Numbered from the stretch's first letter, positions 38,301 through 49,700 are shown. The stretch is DNA of 64,000 nucleotides from Montifringilla adamsi (GCA_017590115.1 JAGGNK010008670.1:6505677-6569676), one strand, 5' to 3'. Numbers and translations: made by a program. The notes: a model not told the origin generated them from the sequence alone.

Positions 38301-38570
38301 CTGGTAATGAGCCTGGGCTTGCTGGGCCGAATTCAGAGTGACATTGCAAAGCTTACAGCACAGGGGCTTACATAGTTCCTCCAGCATAGGGTCCTGCTCC
38401 ACCACCTTGGCAAGTTCCTCTTCTTGAGTGTGATGAAAGGAAGGCCCCAGTCCGAGAGACTTTGGTGGGGACAGTGGTGAGCTGGCTCTTGGCCTTGTAG
38501 CCACTGACATAGGAAGGGATGAAGGCTTCTCAGGATGAGGAAGAAGTCCTGCTTGCTGTAGAAGAATCAT
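38301..38570 (-). CDS. ZMAT3: ZMAT3 coding exon 1, start codon and most of finger 1
   Basis: Ninety codons run from ATG (38,570-38,568) to the donor CAG|GTAAGG. The peptide begins MILLQQAGLLPHPEKPS and ends in CKLCNVTLNSAQQAQAHYQ, a clear ZMAT3 N-terminus. It has a low-complexity Ser/Pro region (residues 15-45), an acidic patch (50-65) and the first finger residues C72, C75 and H88. An in-frame TAG sits five codons upstream (38,585-38,583), which fixes this ATG as the first possible start in frame. The start context is weak (C at -3, A at +4). Confidence 0.97.
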
Positions 38571-38592
38571 TGGCCAGGAAGACTATGGGCAT
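38530..38592 (-). CDS. Overlapping upstream ORF at the ZMAT3 start
   Basis: A 20-codon frame begins at ATG 38,592, in the 5'UTR part of the exon. It runs across the ZMAT3 start in another frame and ends at TGA (38,532-38,530). It has A at -3 of its ATG, a better context than the main start, which has C at -3. If the exon boundary at 38,626 is right, initiation here would reduce ZMAT3 translation unless ribosomes leak past. No peptide function is implied. Confidence 0.4.
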   Translation of the reverse strand: MPIVFLANDSSTASRTSSSS

Positions 38593-38626
38593 GCTACTGC
38601 TGAAGGAGGAGGAGTCTTCTTCTGAC
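38571..38626 (-). other. ZMAT3: ZMAT3 5'UTR part of first coding exon
   Basis: A plausible acceptor (TTTCTGGTCTAG|GTCAG in transcript sense) puts the exon start at 38,626, giving 56 nt of 5'UTR before the ATG. The segment contains an upstream ATG at 38,592-38,590. No other acceptor as good lies closer to the start. The call is splice-motif based only. Confidence 0.5.
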
Positions 38627-41600
38627 CTAGACCAGAAAGACATAAATGCTGAAATAAGCAACAAGAACAGGAACATCAAGGATCCAGGGGCAATTCCTGT
38701 AACTCCACAGCCTCTACTTCATGCCTTTTCAAAATGCCAAGCAGGATAAAGTCAGTTTGCAACACTTTACCGCCCACGGGAACAGCAGCATCCCAGACAA
38801 CCAGGGCCAGATTACAAGATACTTATATAAGAAGTGGGTCCCCTGGCAGGTGAAGATTTCTGACACCCACAGCACCTGACAACAGCACACTCTCCCCACT
38901 GCTCCATGGCCATGAGAAGTGGGGACATACACCACGCACAGCACACAGAGCTGTGTCGCTGGGGGGATACAACCGTCACCCACATCCTCCTTTGGAAGCC
39001 CAAGGACAAGCTCACTCTCCAAGACCTAAACAAATATTACAGCAGACTACTGCAATGAACATTTACAAAGAAACCAAATACTTCAAAGTAGATTTATTGT
39101 ATATAGGTAGATGCAAAATACATAAATGCATCTATCCCTCAAATACTCACAAAGACTTTCCTGAGGAAAAGCTTTTCTTTTGTAAGACAACAAAAGAGAA
39201 AGAATGGGAATGAGCTGGAGCACACCTTGTTGTACACTCAGCTCCCAAGGGCTCTCTCCCATGGTCTTCTTGAACGACCTTGAGCTATTTTTCACATTTC
39301 CATTACTAACTACAAGCAATGCAACATTTAAAGCTACATCGTCTTCTGCAAAATGGAGAACTTATCTCATATTAACCTTTATTCAATTATTTCTCAGTTA
39401 ATTCAAGTTATTAGAACTAGCTCCACATTTCCAACAAGAGGTTCTGAGAGATTTATTTAATTAAAGTTTATAAATCACATCTACAGCCCAGATGAACATC
39501 CCTAGGATAATACAGAGCAGTGGCATTATGAATTAAGGCATAGCTACTTTTGTTCATGCCTTATTAGCTTCTTATCATAACAAATCCTGTTCAGTGCCAC
39601 ACTGGGATCAAGAGAAGCATTATCTTGGCCTTTGCAGATCATTCCCAGCTAGGGCTGCATTGGCACCAACCATGTTTATGCTCTGGGCTTTGTTCATTTG
39701 TTTAAGCAAATAAAGAGACACATCTGCATTTTAAAGCAACACTTGTGTAAAATTAGGGAAAAGTAAATGAAATGCCACCAAGGAATTTTGTTCCTGAGAC
39801 ACTTTTGAAAATAGGGACTTCAAAGGCATTTAGGAACCTGAAGAAGCAGATAGCATTTATCTGGGGTAACTTCCGGGATTTTCAATCTGCTAAAATTAGC
39901 TGAAGATAAATACCTTCCACACTCAAGCTATGGAAAATCCCAGTTGAAGCCTGCAATTTTAGGTACTGTATTATCTTTGGATCTCTGCTCCCAGAGAGAT
40001 CTGTGTTCTGTTAGGAAAAATAAAACATAATTTAAATGAATGAATGGGACTAAAGCATTGAAGTGACAAAATAATTTCTGAAATGTTTATCTCAAACCCA
40101 AACTTACTCTAATACAAGACTGGAGGCAGTTCACTTATTACTAATATTAAAGGTAAGGAAAAAAAATTATTAAAATAAAAAAGGCAGTATGCACTGGCTT
40201 GGGGACAATGTTTCAAGGCAGTAACAGAGCCACCTTGAGTCTTCATGTTTATATTATTCCTCCACCACCAAGGCTCTGCAAAATTTCAGAGCTGGAATCC
40301 ACCACAAAGAAGGAAGAGGACACACAGGAATGGTGCTGCAAATCATCCATCAGCAGTGTAAATTCTGTAGTGTTACCTAACCCCTTTCCTATTTTCAGCA
40401 CGCATGACCCTGGTTAAACAGAACAGAATACAACTTTTTTATCTTTATTTTCCTCAACTAGTACTCTGTAGACAGTCTAATTAATTTCTGTGGGACTACA
40501 GATGGAACAAGTTCATATTCATGTTGGTTAAATACATCACAACACAGGCCTACCAAGGCAGTTTAAATCAACTATGCAAGCAGGTAAGCATGCCAGCTAA
40601 TTTCAGAGTTTTATTACACGAGTATAATGGGCCTCTTACCTTAAAATGAGAGTAAATTATAGCCAAATACTTCATAGAGCAACATAAAGAGATGTACAGT
40701 AAATAGCAATTGAGATTCATCTGCTTAATTTTGCATGAGCATTTGTTGCATTGCATTTTCTTGCTATTGTCACAAATGGGATTTGTCATATTCAAGAGGA
40801 AACAGTGCTTACAGGATCTATATCTACAGGAGAAAAGGTACAATGTAATATTCTTAGAAAATCTTTAACTGTAAGGTCATTTACTGTTTCTTAAAGTAAG
40901 CAGTTGTCTGAAGATAAAATTAAGACTGCATGAGCAATTTCCATAGTAAGACTTCTTGATTTGGCTTATGCAATGTATGTAATTCTGATTTTCCTCTGAC
41001 AGTGATCTTTAATCATTAAAATTGCTCAATTTATGTTCATTTCTTTCTTACTGGTATTATTTATAAGGAAAAAAAAATCAGCTTATTTTTCAGGTTCCTT
41101 TAATCCTCCACTGCTGGTTGTTACAGCTACCCTGCCCAGGAGAAGGAAAAAGAACATTTTTAACTCCTCATTTCCCTTCACATGAGAAGCTGTAAAATCT
41201 TTACCTTGGGACACAGCAAAGGAATAAGGCACCTCCATCAGCAGGGAGCCCAACCAGCACAGCCCAAGGCAGGGTAAGGACTGCAGCTCCCCAGGGTGAG
41301 CTGAGGAGCATTCTGCCTCAGGACAGCAGCTCTCAGAGCTCAGGATCCACTTCCACCCCATGCCAGCTGTCCTTGAGTGGATGAGAGGGGGACAGGTGCC
41401 GAGCCCTTCTCCCTCCTTTCACTGGGGCATCCCAAGGGCAGCGCTGAAGGAGGAGACCCGGCTCCCTGAGTGCCACAGCCTGGCAGTGCCCACCCAAAGG
41501 GGAGCAGCGTCCCCGGCTGACAACAGCACACAGCGGGAAAGGAGCTGCTCCAGCCTCACATCTAAGGATGAGGAGGACACGGCGTGACTTTCCTCGGAGA

Positions 41601-42300
41601 AAAGAATAAACCACAGTGAGAAATCTATGTGTTCCCACCAGAACTGTTTTTTAAATGCACTTGAGGCAACCAACAACAGAGATGAAAGCTGTAGAAATGG
41701 TGAACAAGCTGCGAGTTTCACTGCTCTGTCTTCAAGACAGGAAGCATTTCCCCTCAAGTTCACTCGTCTATCGATACATGGACATCTCTTAATGTAATTG
41801 TGCCAGAAAGTTTCCTTTGGCCATGGACTGGGCCTACACCTTTCCCCCTGAAAGGCAGGTTGTTTTATAACGCTGCAGGGACTGAAGGCAGCACCAAACC
41901 AACACACAGCATGCACAGCTCTCCCTTAAGGTGCTGACCCTCCGCTCATGGGGATACACATTTAGCAGCTCAGAACCATCCCTTACGTCAACGGGGCTAT
42001 CAGAAACCAGGGTGTAAATCATGACTCCTCGCAGGCATTCCTGCAAAGCTGCTTGCCTCGCAGTCTGGGGGGCTGGAGAGCAATTAAAAACCACAAACCC
42101 TGCTACCTTACTGCCTGGGAACCACCGCAACCTCACGGCACCGCCGCACCGTTCCGGGAAGGCGCAGAGCACAGCCGAGAGGCAGGGACAGCCATCCGCA
42201 TCCCCCGAGCGGCTCGGAACGCGGCGGCAGCGCCACCGGGGCGACACCCCCGGCACCGCCCGGACCCCAGCCCTGCCAGCCCCCCGTGCACACCCCGCAC
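38627..42300 (-). other. ZMAT3: ZMAT3 intron 1
   Basis: An intron of about 3.7 kb between the inferred first exon and the start-codon exon. No second gene is evident. A GC-richer block at about 41,360-41,580 could hold an alternative first exon. A palindromic p53-like decamer, GAACAAGTTC, lies at 40,505-40,514, without a clear partner half-site. Confidence 0.5.
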
Positions 42301-42470
42301 CTACCGCGGACCGGGGTTCGCAGGGCCGGGCCCGGCTCGGGCTCGCACTCAGCTGCGGGAAGTGACGGCGGCGGGGGCGGGACGGGGCTGCGCCCGCCGG
42401 GCCGGGCTGAGGCGGGGCCGCCGCCGCGAACAGCCCCGCGCCACCGCGCTCCGGGCATCGCGGGGAAACA
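42121..42470 (-). promoter_or_regulatory. ZMAT3: CpG island, probable ZMAT3 promoter and exon 1
   Basis: This block is dense in CpG and GC boxes (GGGGGCGGGAC at 42,373-42,383 and GAGGCGGGGCC at 42,410-42,420) and sits directly upstream of ZMAT3. In transcript sense a good splice donor reads CCGCG|GTAGGTG or GGTAG|GTGCGG at 42,305-42,299, suggesting that the non-coding first exon ends there. The 179-codon plus-strand frame crossing the island is a GC-driven artefact. Promoter function is inferred from composition and position. Confidence 0.65.
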
Positions 42471-42924
42471 CCCTCCAGGGGCTGCTTCAGATGGTCTTCA
42501 GGCCTGACCCGTGGTTCTGCACAAGGCCATTTAGTATTTTTTCTCTTTTTTTAATAATTATCTTTTTTTTCCCACAGCAGACGTTACAATGAACCTGATT
42601 TGCATATATAAACATCTTCTTATTCATGCTGCTCGTAGCCAAAATGAGTAATGATTTCCCCTCGAGCCACCAAGGCCTCACCCGTGCGGTTGGGCCACCC
42701 TGTTTCAAAGCATATGGAGTTTCTGTTGATTTTTCTCCCCTTCTGTTGGAACAGGAAAGTGCTGAGAAGTCACTACAAGCTGAAACCATCACCCGATTTT
42801 ACAGTAGCCATCAGCCAACCCACTTGGCAATCCAATCCTTAGACACACTGATTGTTACTAATTTTTGTTAGATTTTTTTTTTTTTAATCTATTTGTCAGG
42901 TTCACAGAATCATAGAACAGTTGA
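42471..42924. promoter_or_regulatory. AT-rich spacer between the two CpG islands
   Basis: About 450 bp of ordinary AT-rich DNA separate the islands. On the plus strand it has a strong acceptor-like motif (long pyrimidine tract ending CCCACAG, 42,551-42,577), and shortly after it an octamer ATTTGCAT (42,598-42,605) running straight into TATATAAA (42,605-42,612). A T-run and a short CR1-tail-like motif (AGAATCATAGAAC, about 42,907-42,919) sit at its right end. The function of these motifs is unknown. Confidence 0.35.
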
Positions 42925-43265
42925 GTGAGGCGGGCGCGGCGGGGGTCGTGAGGGGCCGCTCCCGGAGCGCCGCTCGCTGAGGGGGCTCGGGCGGCAGCGC
43001 GGGGCTGAGGGGCCGTGGGGCTGCGCTCGGCCGGCAGAGCTCCCCCGCCGCATCCCGCGCTCGGGGTGCTGGCAGGGACGCGACCCGGGAGAGGAAGAAT
43101 AGCGGCTTGTTGTTTTCCAGTGTGGGTGTCTCCACCCCTGGAGTGGAGCTGTGTGCTGTGAATGTGCTCCGGCAGTGCCGGGATGGGGCTGGGTGATGCC
43201 GCTGGGAGCGGAGCCTCTCCCGATGGGTGTGTGGGGATCCTGGCGCACAGCTCCCGCTTCCAGAT
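42925..43265 (+). promoter_or_regulatory. PIK3CA: CpG island, probable PIK3CA promoter and non-coding exon 1
   Basis: A GC/CpG-dense block begins abruptly with GAGGCGGGCGCGGCGGGGG and continues to about 43,265. It lies upstream of the PIK3CA start codon on the same strand, with no other island in between. Vertebrate PIK3CA has a non-coding first exon far upstream of the ATG exon, so this is the natural candidate. I could not choose a splice donor with confidence. Confidence 0.6.
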
Positions 43266-43318
43266 GCGCTCGGCTGACAGTAGCAGTGCCTCGTCTCTGC
43301 TACTTGTAAAACCTTCTT

Positions 43319-43366
43319 TCTTATTTTATACTGCCCAGAGATCAGTCTGGGCAGTATAAAATAAGA
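43319..43366. repeat. Perfect 21-bp inverted repeat with 6-nt spacer
   Basis: The left arm at 43,319-43,339 and the right arm at 43,346-43,366 are exact reverse complements (core ACTGCCCAGA / TCTGGGCAGT, then TATAAAATAAG). The spacer is GATCAG, and the same six bases recur at 43,365-43,370. If transcribed in PIK3CA intron 1, it would fold into a 21-bp hairpin. It lies about 60 bp beyond the CpG island. Confidence 0.95.
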
Positions 43367-46117
43367 TCAGTACTCATGTTAAAGATGAAACTGCTGTTTC
43401 TTGTCGGTATTTGTGTGTTTTCTGGTAGACTCTATATTAGCAAAACTTTGGCCAAACTAACACAAACTGCCCGTTTGTTTTTCTTTGGGGGTTTTGTGGT
43501 TGTTTTCAGTACTCTTTAAGTTATTGAGATATCAGGTCAATTGCTTCTGTAGCTGTTATGGCTATGTCTCTAATTTTCATAATTTTTTTGTATATTTCGT
43601 TTCTTTTTTGACTAAAGGCCTGATTGAACTAAGGTTAATTTATAAGCAGTACCTATTCAGAACAAACAAGAGGCGAGTATATATATTTTAAAAGTAGACA
43701 GTAGAGAGTATGATGCTTTTCTTGATTTAATTCTGCAGCAAACTTATAAAGGAGTGGTAAATTGGGTTCTGAGTTAGATTTTGTAGAACTTAATAGAAAA
43801 AAAATTTATTTGGTTTTGTTAGTTCTTTGTACCTTCACATCCCTGTTTTGAGCTGTTCAAATTTATCACATTGGATAAAGTTAGAAACTTTCCCATCATG
43901 ATCTGACTCATTCTTTAGTTTCTTCCATCTCACAGTTAATTTATAGAGGTGTACTCATACTTGTTGCTTCCATGCTGCAATTCTATAATGTAATGTAATA
44001 ATCAAAGTCCACTTCTTGTGTGTAAACTTTGTTAGTTCCTGGGAATATTGCAGTGTGCAGGGTGATGGGATTTAATAATGTGTCTGCTATGAGGAACTGA
44101 CTGGATAAGCTCTTCTAAAATAAAGCGCCATGTGAACTTAAAGCTTCACAATAAATAACTTTATTCTCAAAGAACAGCGCTGGAAAACTTTCAGAGTTGT
44201 TCCTTATTTAGAAGCGTATTTTAGCCAATGTAGAGAAAGCACACATCAACCAAGCTCACAATGTTCACAGAGGAATTTATGAAACCACACAATTCCTATG
44301 GGATCCATGGAATATTCCACTTCTTCACTGGGACAATAAATGCAGCAGGTCAAGAGCTGCAATTGGAATTTGACTGGTGAGATGCCCTGCATTTCCTAGG
44401 TGTTAACTTGGTGCCATTCTTAGCAACCTGGAGACAGTGCTTACTGTTTTCTCAGGGCAGGAGAATCCCAGCCTACAAATCCATGCCAAAATGTTTTAAC
44501 TGGCTGCTCCAAGTTGTCATTCTGTATCAATGACAAGTTTATTCTGTTTGTGGTTGCATTTACTGCGTGAGTGATGGCTCTGAGAGAGTTTTTTGGGGTT
44601 TGTTTATTTTTTTTTTCTTCTCCTTTCTAGAGTATTCTTTGGAAAAGGGGGTGTAGCTGATTTGTTTACAAAGCAATTGTGCTTTATTGGAAGTCATAAA
44701 GTGGTTCAATACTTAGTTTATTGTTTATCTGATAATCAGGCTATTCCTGCTTTCTGTGAGCAAATGGGGGATACTTTTTCCTGGATAACTCTTTTTTAAA
44801 AGTTGTTCAAAGCTTTAGAATATTAATTTCTGCAGCCAGCAAGGAGTTCATGCTTTACCTTCATGCTGTCTCACAAAACAAACTGAGTAACCTCACAAGA
44901 GGTTTCCAGTTATTGGAAGAAAAGCACACCTTTAAAAGGTGTTGTGGCAATAAGGAATGGACTTCCTGATCCACAGATCTTCAGGTTTTTGTGTGTGTGG
45001 TGTGCTTGGCTTGCTCATGTGTGATACAACTTGGAACAACCTTGGTGATCACCATAACTTTAATTTCTTTCTGAGTTAAAACTGTCTGTAAATGACTAGA
45101 CAACAAGCCTAAGGCTGACATGCAGTCTGCAAAAACTGCTTTCTTATGTTTTGTACTTAAAACATCCGCTCATTATGCAACCTTTGAGATTTCTGGTGCA
45201 GATTCTCTGGGTGTCAGGAATACCCTGAACACCTTGCAAATATCACTCATTTCCAAATGGAAGATTGTTGCTATTGGTTTTGTTTGCCTGTTTGGGGGGA
45301 GAGGAAATTTGGATGATGATGCATTAGTTCCAAATCACACAAGAAATAATAGCAGCTCTGGACTGGTATCATGTAGCTTTGCTTTGCCTAGTTGAGTACA
45401 TTAATGAAGATTAACAAAGATTGTAGTTAATAGGACATTTGAGGAGTGTTGTGTTTGGGTGAGAGGAAGCTAAGATACTTTGTTTTTACTTCAGTAGGGA
45501 TGCACAAACTGATTTTGTTATTTATAACTGGACAAAAATAATCCTGTAAAACTTGTCCTTCTAGTTTAGTCTTCAAATACCATTACAAAACTAAGTTTTG
45601 TCTTACTACTTACTGCTTTGTAATTACTGAAAAATTTGTGAGATCTAGTAAATCCTCCCCACTGAGAAAAAAGTGGGCCATATCTGCATTTTTTTGTGTG
45701 TGATGGAGTTGGAGGGGGAGCACTTGGAGGGAAAGGATAAAAGTTTCACATTGGCTAACTGGAGAACAGATGTGGCTTCTAGTGTGAGCTAAGGTCTGGG
45801 GGGTTTGCAGCTTTTTATGCATTGCATTCCATGCTTGTGGGAGTTTTGTCTCATCCTTTTAGAAAGCCAGACATCCAGCTGCTCCAAGGGGATGATGCCT
45901 GTCTGTAGCTATGACTAGAAGGGGCCACAAAAATATTTATGCTAAAACTGGATGGGAATTTTCTTTTGCTTTTGAAGTTGAATGTGTCATGGCAAAGAAT
46001 TCTGTTACAATTGTCTCTTTGTAGTATCCTAATCCAAATGGGAGCAGTGGGGAGAATAGATTTGTTTCTCTCTATATTTAATTGGACAACAAATGTATGT
46101 GATTTGTTTTGATTACA

Positions 46118-46168
46118 GAGTTGGTCAAGATAACCTCCAGAGGTTCCTCCCAACTGAATTTGTTCTAC
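46118..46168 (+). mobile_element. Short CR1 3'-end fragment
   Basis: GAGTTGGTCAAGATAACCTC, CAGAGGTTCCTCCCAACTGAA and TTGTTCTAC match the pattern of the CR1 3' end (GATGACCTCCAGAGGTCCCTTCCAAC, then a TTCTATGA-like tail), in plus orientation. Only about 50 bp can be recognised. Confidence 0.6.
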
Positions 46169-46289
46169 AGATCTATTTTTGAATGGATAATGAAGTGCTA
46201 AATGAACCAGAAATAATACTCTGAGTATTAACTGCTGGGTTGTTTTTTTGCTCTTGCAGCACTGGTATAGTATTAACTTTAACAAAATC

Positions 46290-46336
46290 CAAACAAACAA
46301 ACCCACACAATCAATCAATCAAACAAACAAACAAAA
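46290..46336. repeat. (CAAA)n/(CAAT)n microsatellite
   Basis: Runs of CAAA surround a short (TCAA)4 core: CAAACAAACAAACCCACACA, then TCAATCAATCAATCAAAC, then AAACAAACAAAC. It is simple sequence and likely length-variable. Confidence 0.85.
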
Positions 46337-46525
46337 AATCCAGCACAAAACTAAGCCCAGCTAGGGGGTAGGGGGAATTAAACTGGTTTGAAAAAGGAAA
46401 AGAGGCATTTTTATAAATCCTGTACATTAACTTGTAGTCATCTAGAAATGCAGCAGTCTAAGTACAGTTTATGTAATTCTGGATCTGACTTCTCAGTCTA
46501 AGCAATACTTAATGATTTTGCAGCA

Positions 46526-46574
46526 CATATATTTAAATTTATATTATATATTTATAATATATATTTATATATGG
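46526..46574. repeat. AT-rich low-complexity block
   Basis: An almost pure A/T stretch made of ATATAT, TTTATA and AATATA runs with partial self-complementarity. It could form small cruciforms, but it looks like ordinary low-complexity DNA. Confidence 0.75.
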
Positions 46575-49500
46575 CATGTATCTACACTTGAGTTCTAGAA
46601 AAGTATTTTTCTAGTTAATTATGGGCACAGATTTTGTGCAAGGCAGTCTAAGAGGCCTGTGTATTTCAAAGAAGAAATGTGAGGGACAGTAGACATCATC
46701 ACCTGTTCTCTATTTCCAGTGTTCTTAAAGCCAGCAAAGCAGGGGATAAAAGCACTTGGTCAATTATGTCTGCTAAGGAAACTCCCTGGGAATGGTTATA
46801 GTCTGTCTTTGGAAAACTGTGCTCACATACCTGAGCTCCAGAAATGTAAAAACTAAATTCTGAGAGGGCAGCTTACCTCTGTCAAGTTGAACAGGAAAAT
46901 GATGGAGCTCTGGTGAAGCTTTTGCTTGACCTGCAGCAATAGAAGTGGCTGCTTCAGTCGAGTTTAAGAACAAACAGCTGGGTCAAACATTCAGCTTTAG
47001 GTGCAGTGATCTCTGGTTTCATGCCCTGTTGCTTTTCACCAGTGGAGGGTTAGATAAATCCCAAAGAGACTGGGGTTTGTTCTTTGGGGGTTTTGTCTAC
47101 TCGTTAACACATTTGCGTTAATTAACTTACCTTCATGGATTTTTATGCAGAAAACCTTGGCAGTTTTGTCTACACCTTCTGATTAAAGAAACATTTGCAA
47201 GTGTAGCTTTTGAGGATTGTGAACCACAAAGCACATTTGTTGAACACAGAAGACCTACTAAATTGACTAAGACTGACTGTAAATTCCCTGAAATTTTGAG
47301 TCAGCTGAGTCACATTTATTGTGATTAATCTGTACATTCTGACCCTTTTCTAAGGGAACAAAATGTAGAGGAACATCCCTTGGGTTATTTTCTCTCCAAC
47401 AGAAAAGAGAGAAAGCTGGATGGTTGCCTCCTAGATTGTACAACATGTCAAAAAACTTATCTGTCATTAAGACTTCACTGCTTTTCTTTTTTTCCATACT
47501 CGTTAGTCAGTCTTTTGCCAATGCTTAATCTAGCAGTTAATGGTGATGAATGACTCTTGCCCAATATGTTTCAAGACTGTTCCTGATTTTTAACTCTTGC
47601 TGTTAAATTAGGTCCCACTGCTTTCAAAAACATGACTTTTCTGGTGAAATTACAGTTGTTGTCTTGGAAAAGTGTCCTTATCTGTCAGCTCTTTAGCTGT
47701 GGATCCTTGTAGAGGATACTAAATTGTTAAAAAAAGAAATTACTCCTTGTTGCAACCTCGTTCCTTCTCTTAGCTGTCACCAGTCAACAAAGAAAAAAAT
47801 TCTTGAGCATCCTCAAAATGCAAGAAACTTTGAACGTTACTGAAAGGAAAATATTCAAGATTCAGCATTTCATCTGAGACTAATCAGCCATAAGTAGAAA
47901 TACATGCCTGTTCTGTGATCTGAATCTAATAGAATAAAATTTCTAGTACCTTGGGACTTTAACATCTGACTTCCTGGAAAAGTGAGGAGATTGATCTCTT
48001 CAAAGACATTGGCAAACTAAATACAGAATGCTTGAAAATGCGAGTGCAAACGAGGGAGAATGAGCAGAGAGGTGAAGGCTTGTTTACCAGGCAGGCAGGG
48101 TGGAGAGGAATTGTTCCTTTCTCAAACTATTCAATTTCAGTTCTGACTAAACTCAATAAATATGCTTTCTGTGGTGAGGAATGTTATGATCCAACTTCAG
48201 TGCTTGTGCCATTAAGATACTTTTCATTAAATCTGGAAAACACTTAACTTGGCTCTTGACTACAGGCAGGGTTTGAAAGATGGAAGTTAATAGTGCTAAC
48301 ATAAGAAGTTTCTAGATAGAGCTAACTTCCTCTGGGAAAAGGAAAGTCAAAACTAGCATTTCAAATACCCCAAAATATGCCTGTGGTGTCATTAAACTGC
48401 TTAGACTCTAGAACATAACACTTAGTCTGCATTCTTTTATTTATATTCCCAGCTCTTTACAGAATAATCAGGAAATGCTGTGACTAGTAGTAAAAGTGGA
48501 AGTGATACTAATAACACTGAAAATTGCTCTTTGCCTTTGTGGATGTTGAACAACCAGTTCTACTTACCAGTTTATCAAGGCAGTCTCCACTGGTGGGAGG
48601 GAAGTGATAAATATATTGTGTTTTATCTTCATGCAGTTTCATGCTGTCACCTCTGAAATCTTCAATTTTAAGGTGTTAAGTACTGTAAAAGAGCACTTCT
48701 CCCCGGAAAGCCTCTGGTGTTCAAGAGCTAATTTTTAAGCAATGACCAGACATCTGGAATGGTCTCGATTGTGATGATAATTGAGGATGTGCCTGTGAGT
48801 TCCACTGCCAGTCTAGCAAGTTTTTTACAAAGATTGATTTGTGATAAATTGCTTTTGTATTTTAGTGTAAAATGGTAATATATGAAATTGTAATGCTGTA
48901 ATTGGAGAGGATAAACTTACACAGTTACATGAAGTTTTGGATAAGAGATTGCTAGTTAAAAGAAAGAGCTTAAACTGATTTTAACATTTTATTTGAGAAG
49001 GTAGAGATTAACTGTTTTGCCCATGTTCAACCAAGGTTGAACATCTAAAATTCTAATAACTTGTCTTCCTCTTCAGCTTGCTCTGAAATGGAGGATAAAG
49101 TACTGATGCTGTTATCACTGCTCAGCAGCACTGCCTTGATCTCAGATAGCTCCAACATGGGATGTTTTGACAGTTCGGGAGCAATGGCAAAAACTGCCAC
49201 CAAGAGATAAATATGAAAAGAGAAGCCAACAGGCAATAAAATGGCAGTTTATACATGAAGAAAAGGGTAGCAAAACCTATTCCTGACTATGGAAACTCTT
49301 CTTAAATATGTTGTCAAAGTGCTTTGTAATCCAGCTCTTCAGGTCTTCTTTCATCACCTCTTTTCCAGGCTTTTCATTGTACCTCAGCAGATAGTGCAGT
49401 ATCACAAACAGCTTCAGGGTGATATGAGAAATGTAACCATGATTATATATTCCAGTCTCTTGTTGTCCTGGTATGTGAGCAGGCATTTATTTAAACAACA

Positions 49501-49644
49501 AAAAAGATGCTTTGCAAGATAGATGTGCTTCCCTAATTGCTGTTTTTTTAATGGGTGGAAATTAAATCCAAAACACTTGAGTTTTTGTGGTCTTCTGTTC
49601 CACGGTTAAACTTCACCAGGCTGAAAACTGATTTCAGTCTTTTT

Positions 49645-49700
49645 GAATATGAAAATCCTATGAAATGTTCTATGAATATGAAAATACTAATGAAATGTTT
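49645..49700. repeat. Imperfect 29-bp tandem duplication
   Basis: GAATATGAAAATCCTATGAA (from 49,645) recurs as GAATATGAAAATACTAATGA (from 49,674), each followed by AATGTT. The two copies lie 29 bp apart and differ at a few bases. It is a small local duplication. Confidence 0.8.

Larger units (their letters stand above)
28210..42450 (-). other. ZMAT3: ZMAT3 transcribed region (gene span)
   Basis: This is the extent of the ZMAT3 gene as inferred here: a CpG-island first exon near 42.3-42.45 kb, an intron of about 3.7 kb, five coding exons between 38,570 and 33,371, and a long 3'UTR to a polyadenylation signal at 28,227-28,232. The coding exons join without frame errors to 289 codons, the known length for vertebrate ZMAT3. 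The protein (also Wig-1/PAG608) is a p53-induced nuclear RNA-binding protein. It binds AU-rich mRNAs and affects RNA stability and splicing. The coding part is certain. Both transcript ends are inferred. Confidence 0.75.

Noticed and set aside
40505..40514. GAACAAGTTC as a p53 response element for ZMAT3
   Set aside because: The decamer fits the half-site pattern, but I see no second half-site within the usual 0-13 bp spacing. A single half-site is common by chance.
42053..42592. 179-codon plus-strand frame and a 116-codon minus frame across the ZMAT3 CpG island
   Set aside because: CpG-rich DNA lacks stop codons, so long A/G/P/R-rich frames arise on all strands. The plus frame runs into a T-tract at its end.
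45851..46318. 155-codon minus-strand frame in PIK3CA intron 1
   Set aside because: It crosses a CR1 tail and a CAAA microsatellite, and its composition is that of AT-rich non-coding DNA.
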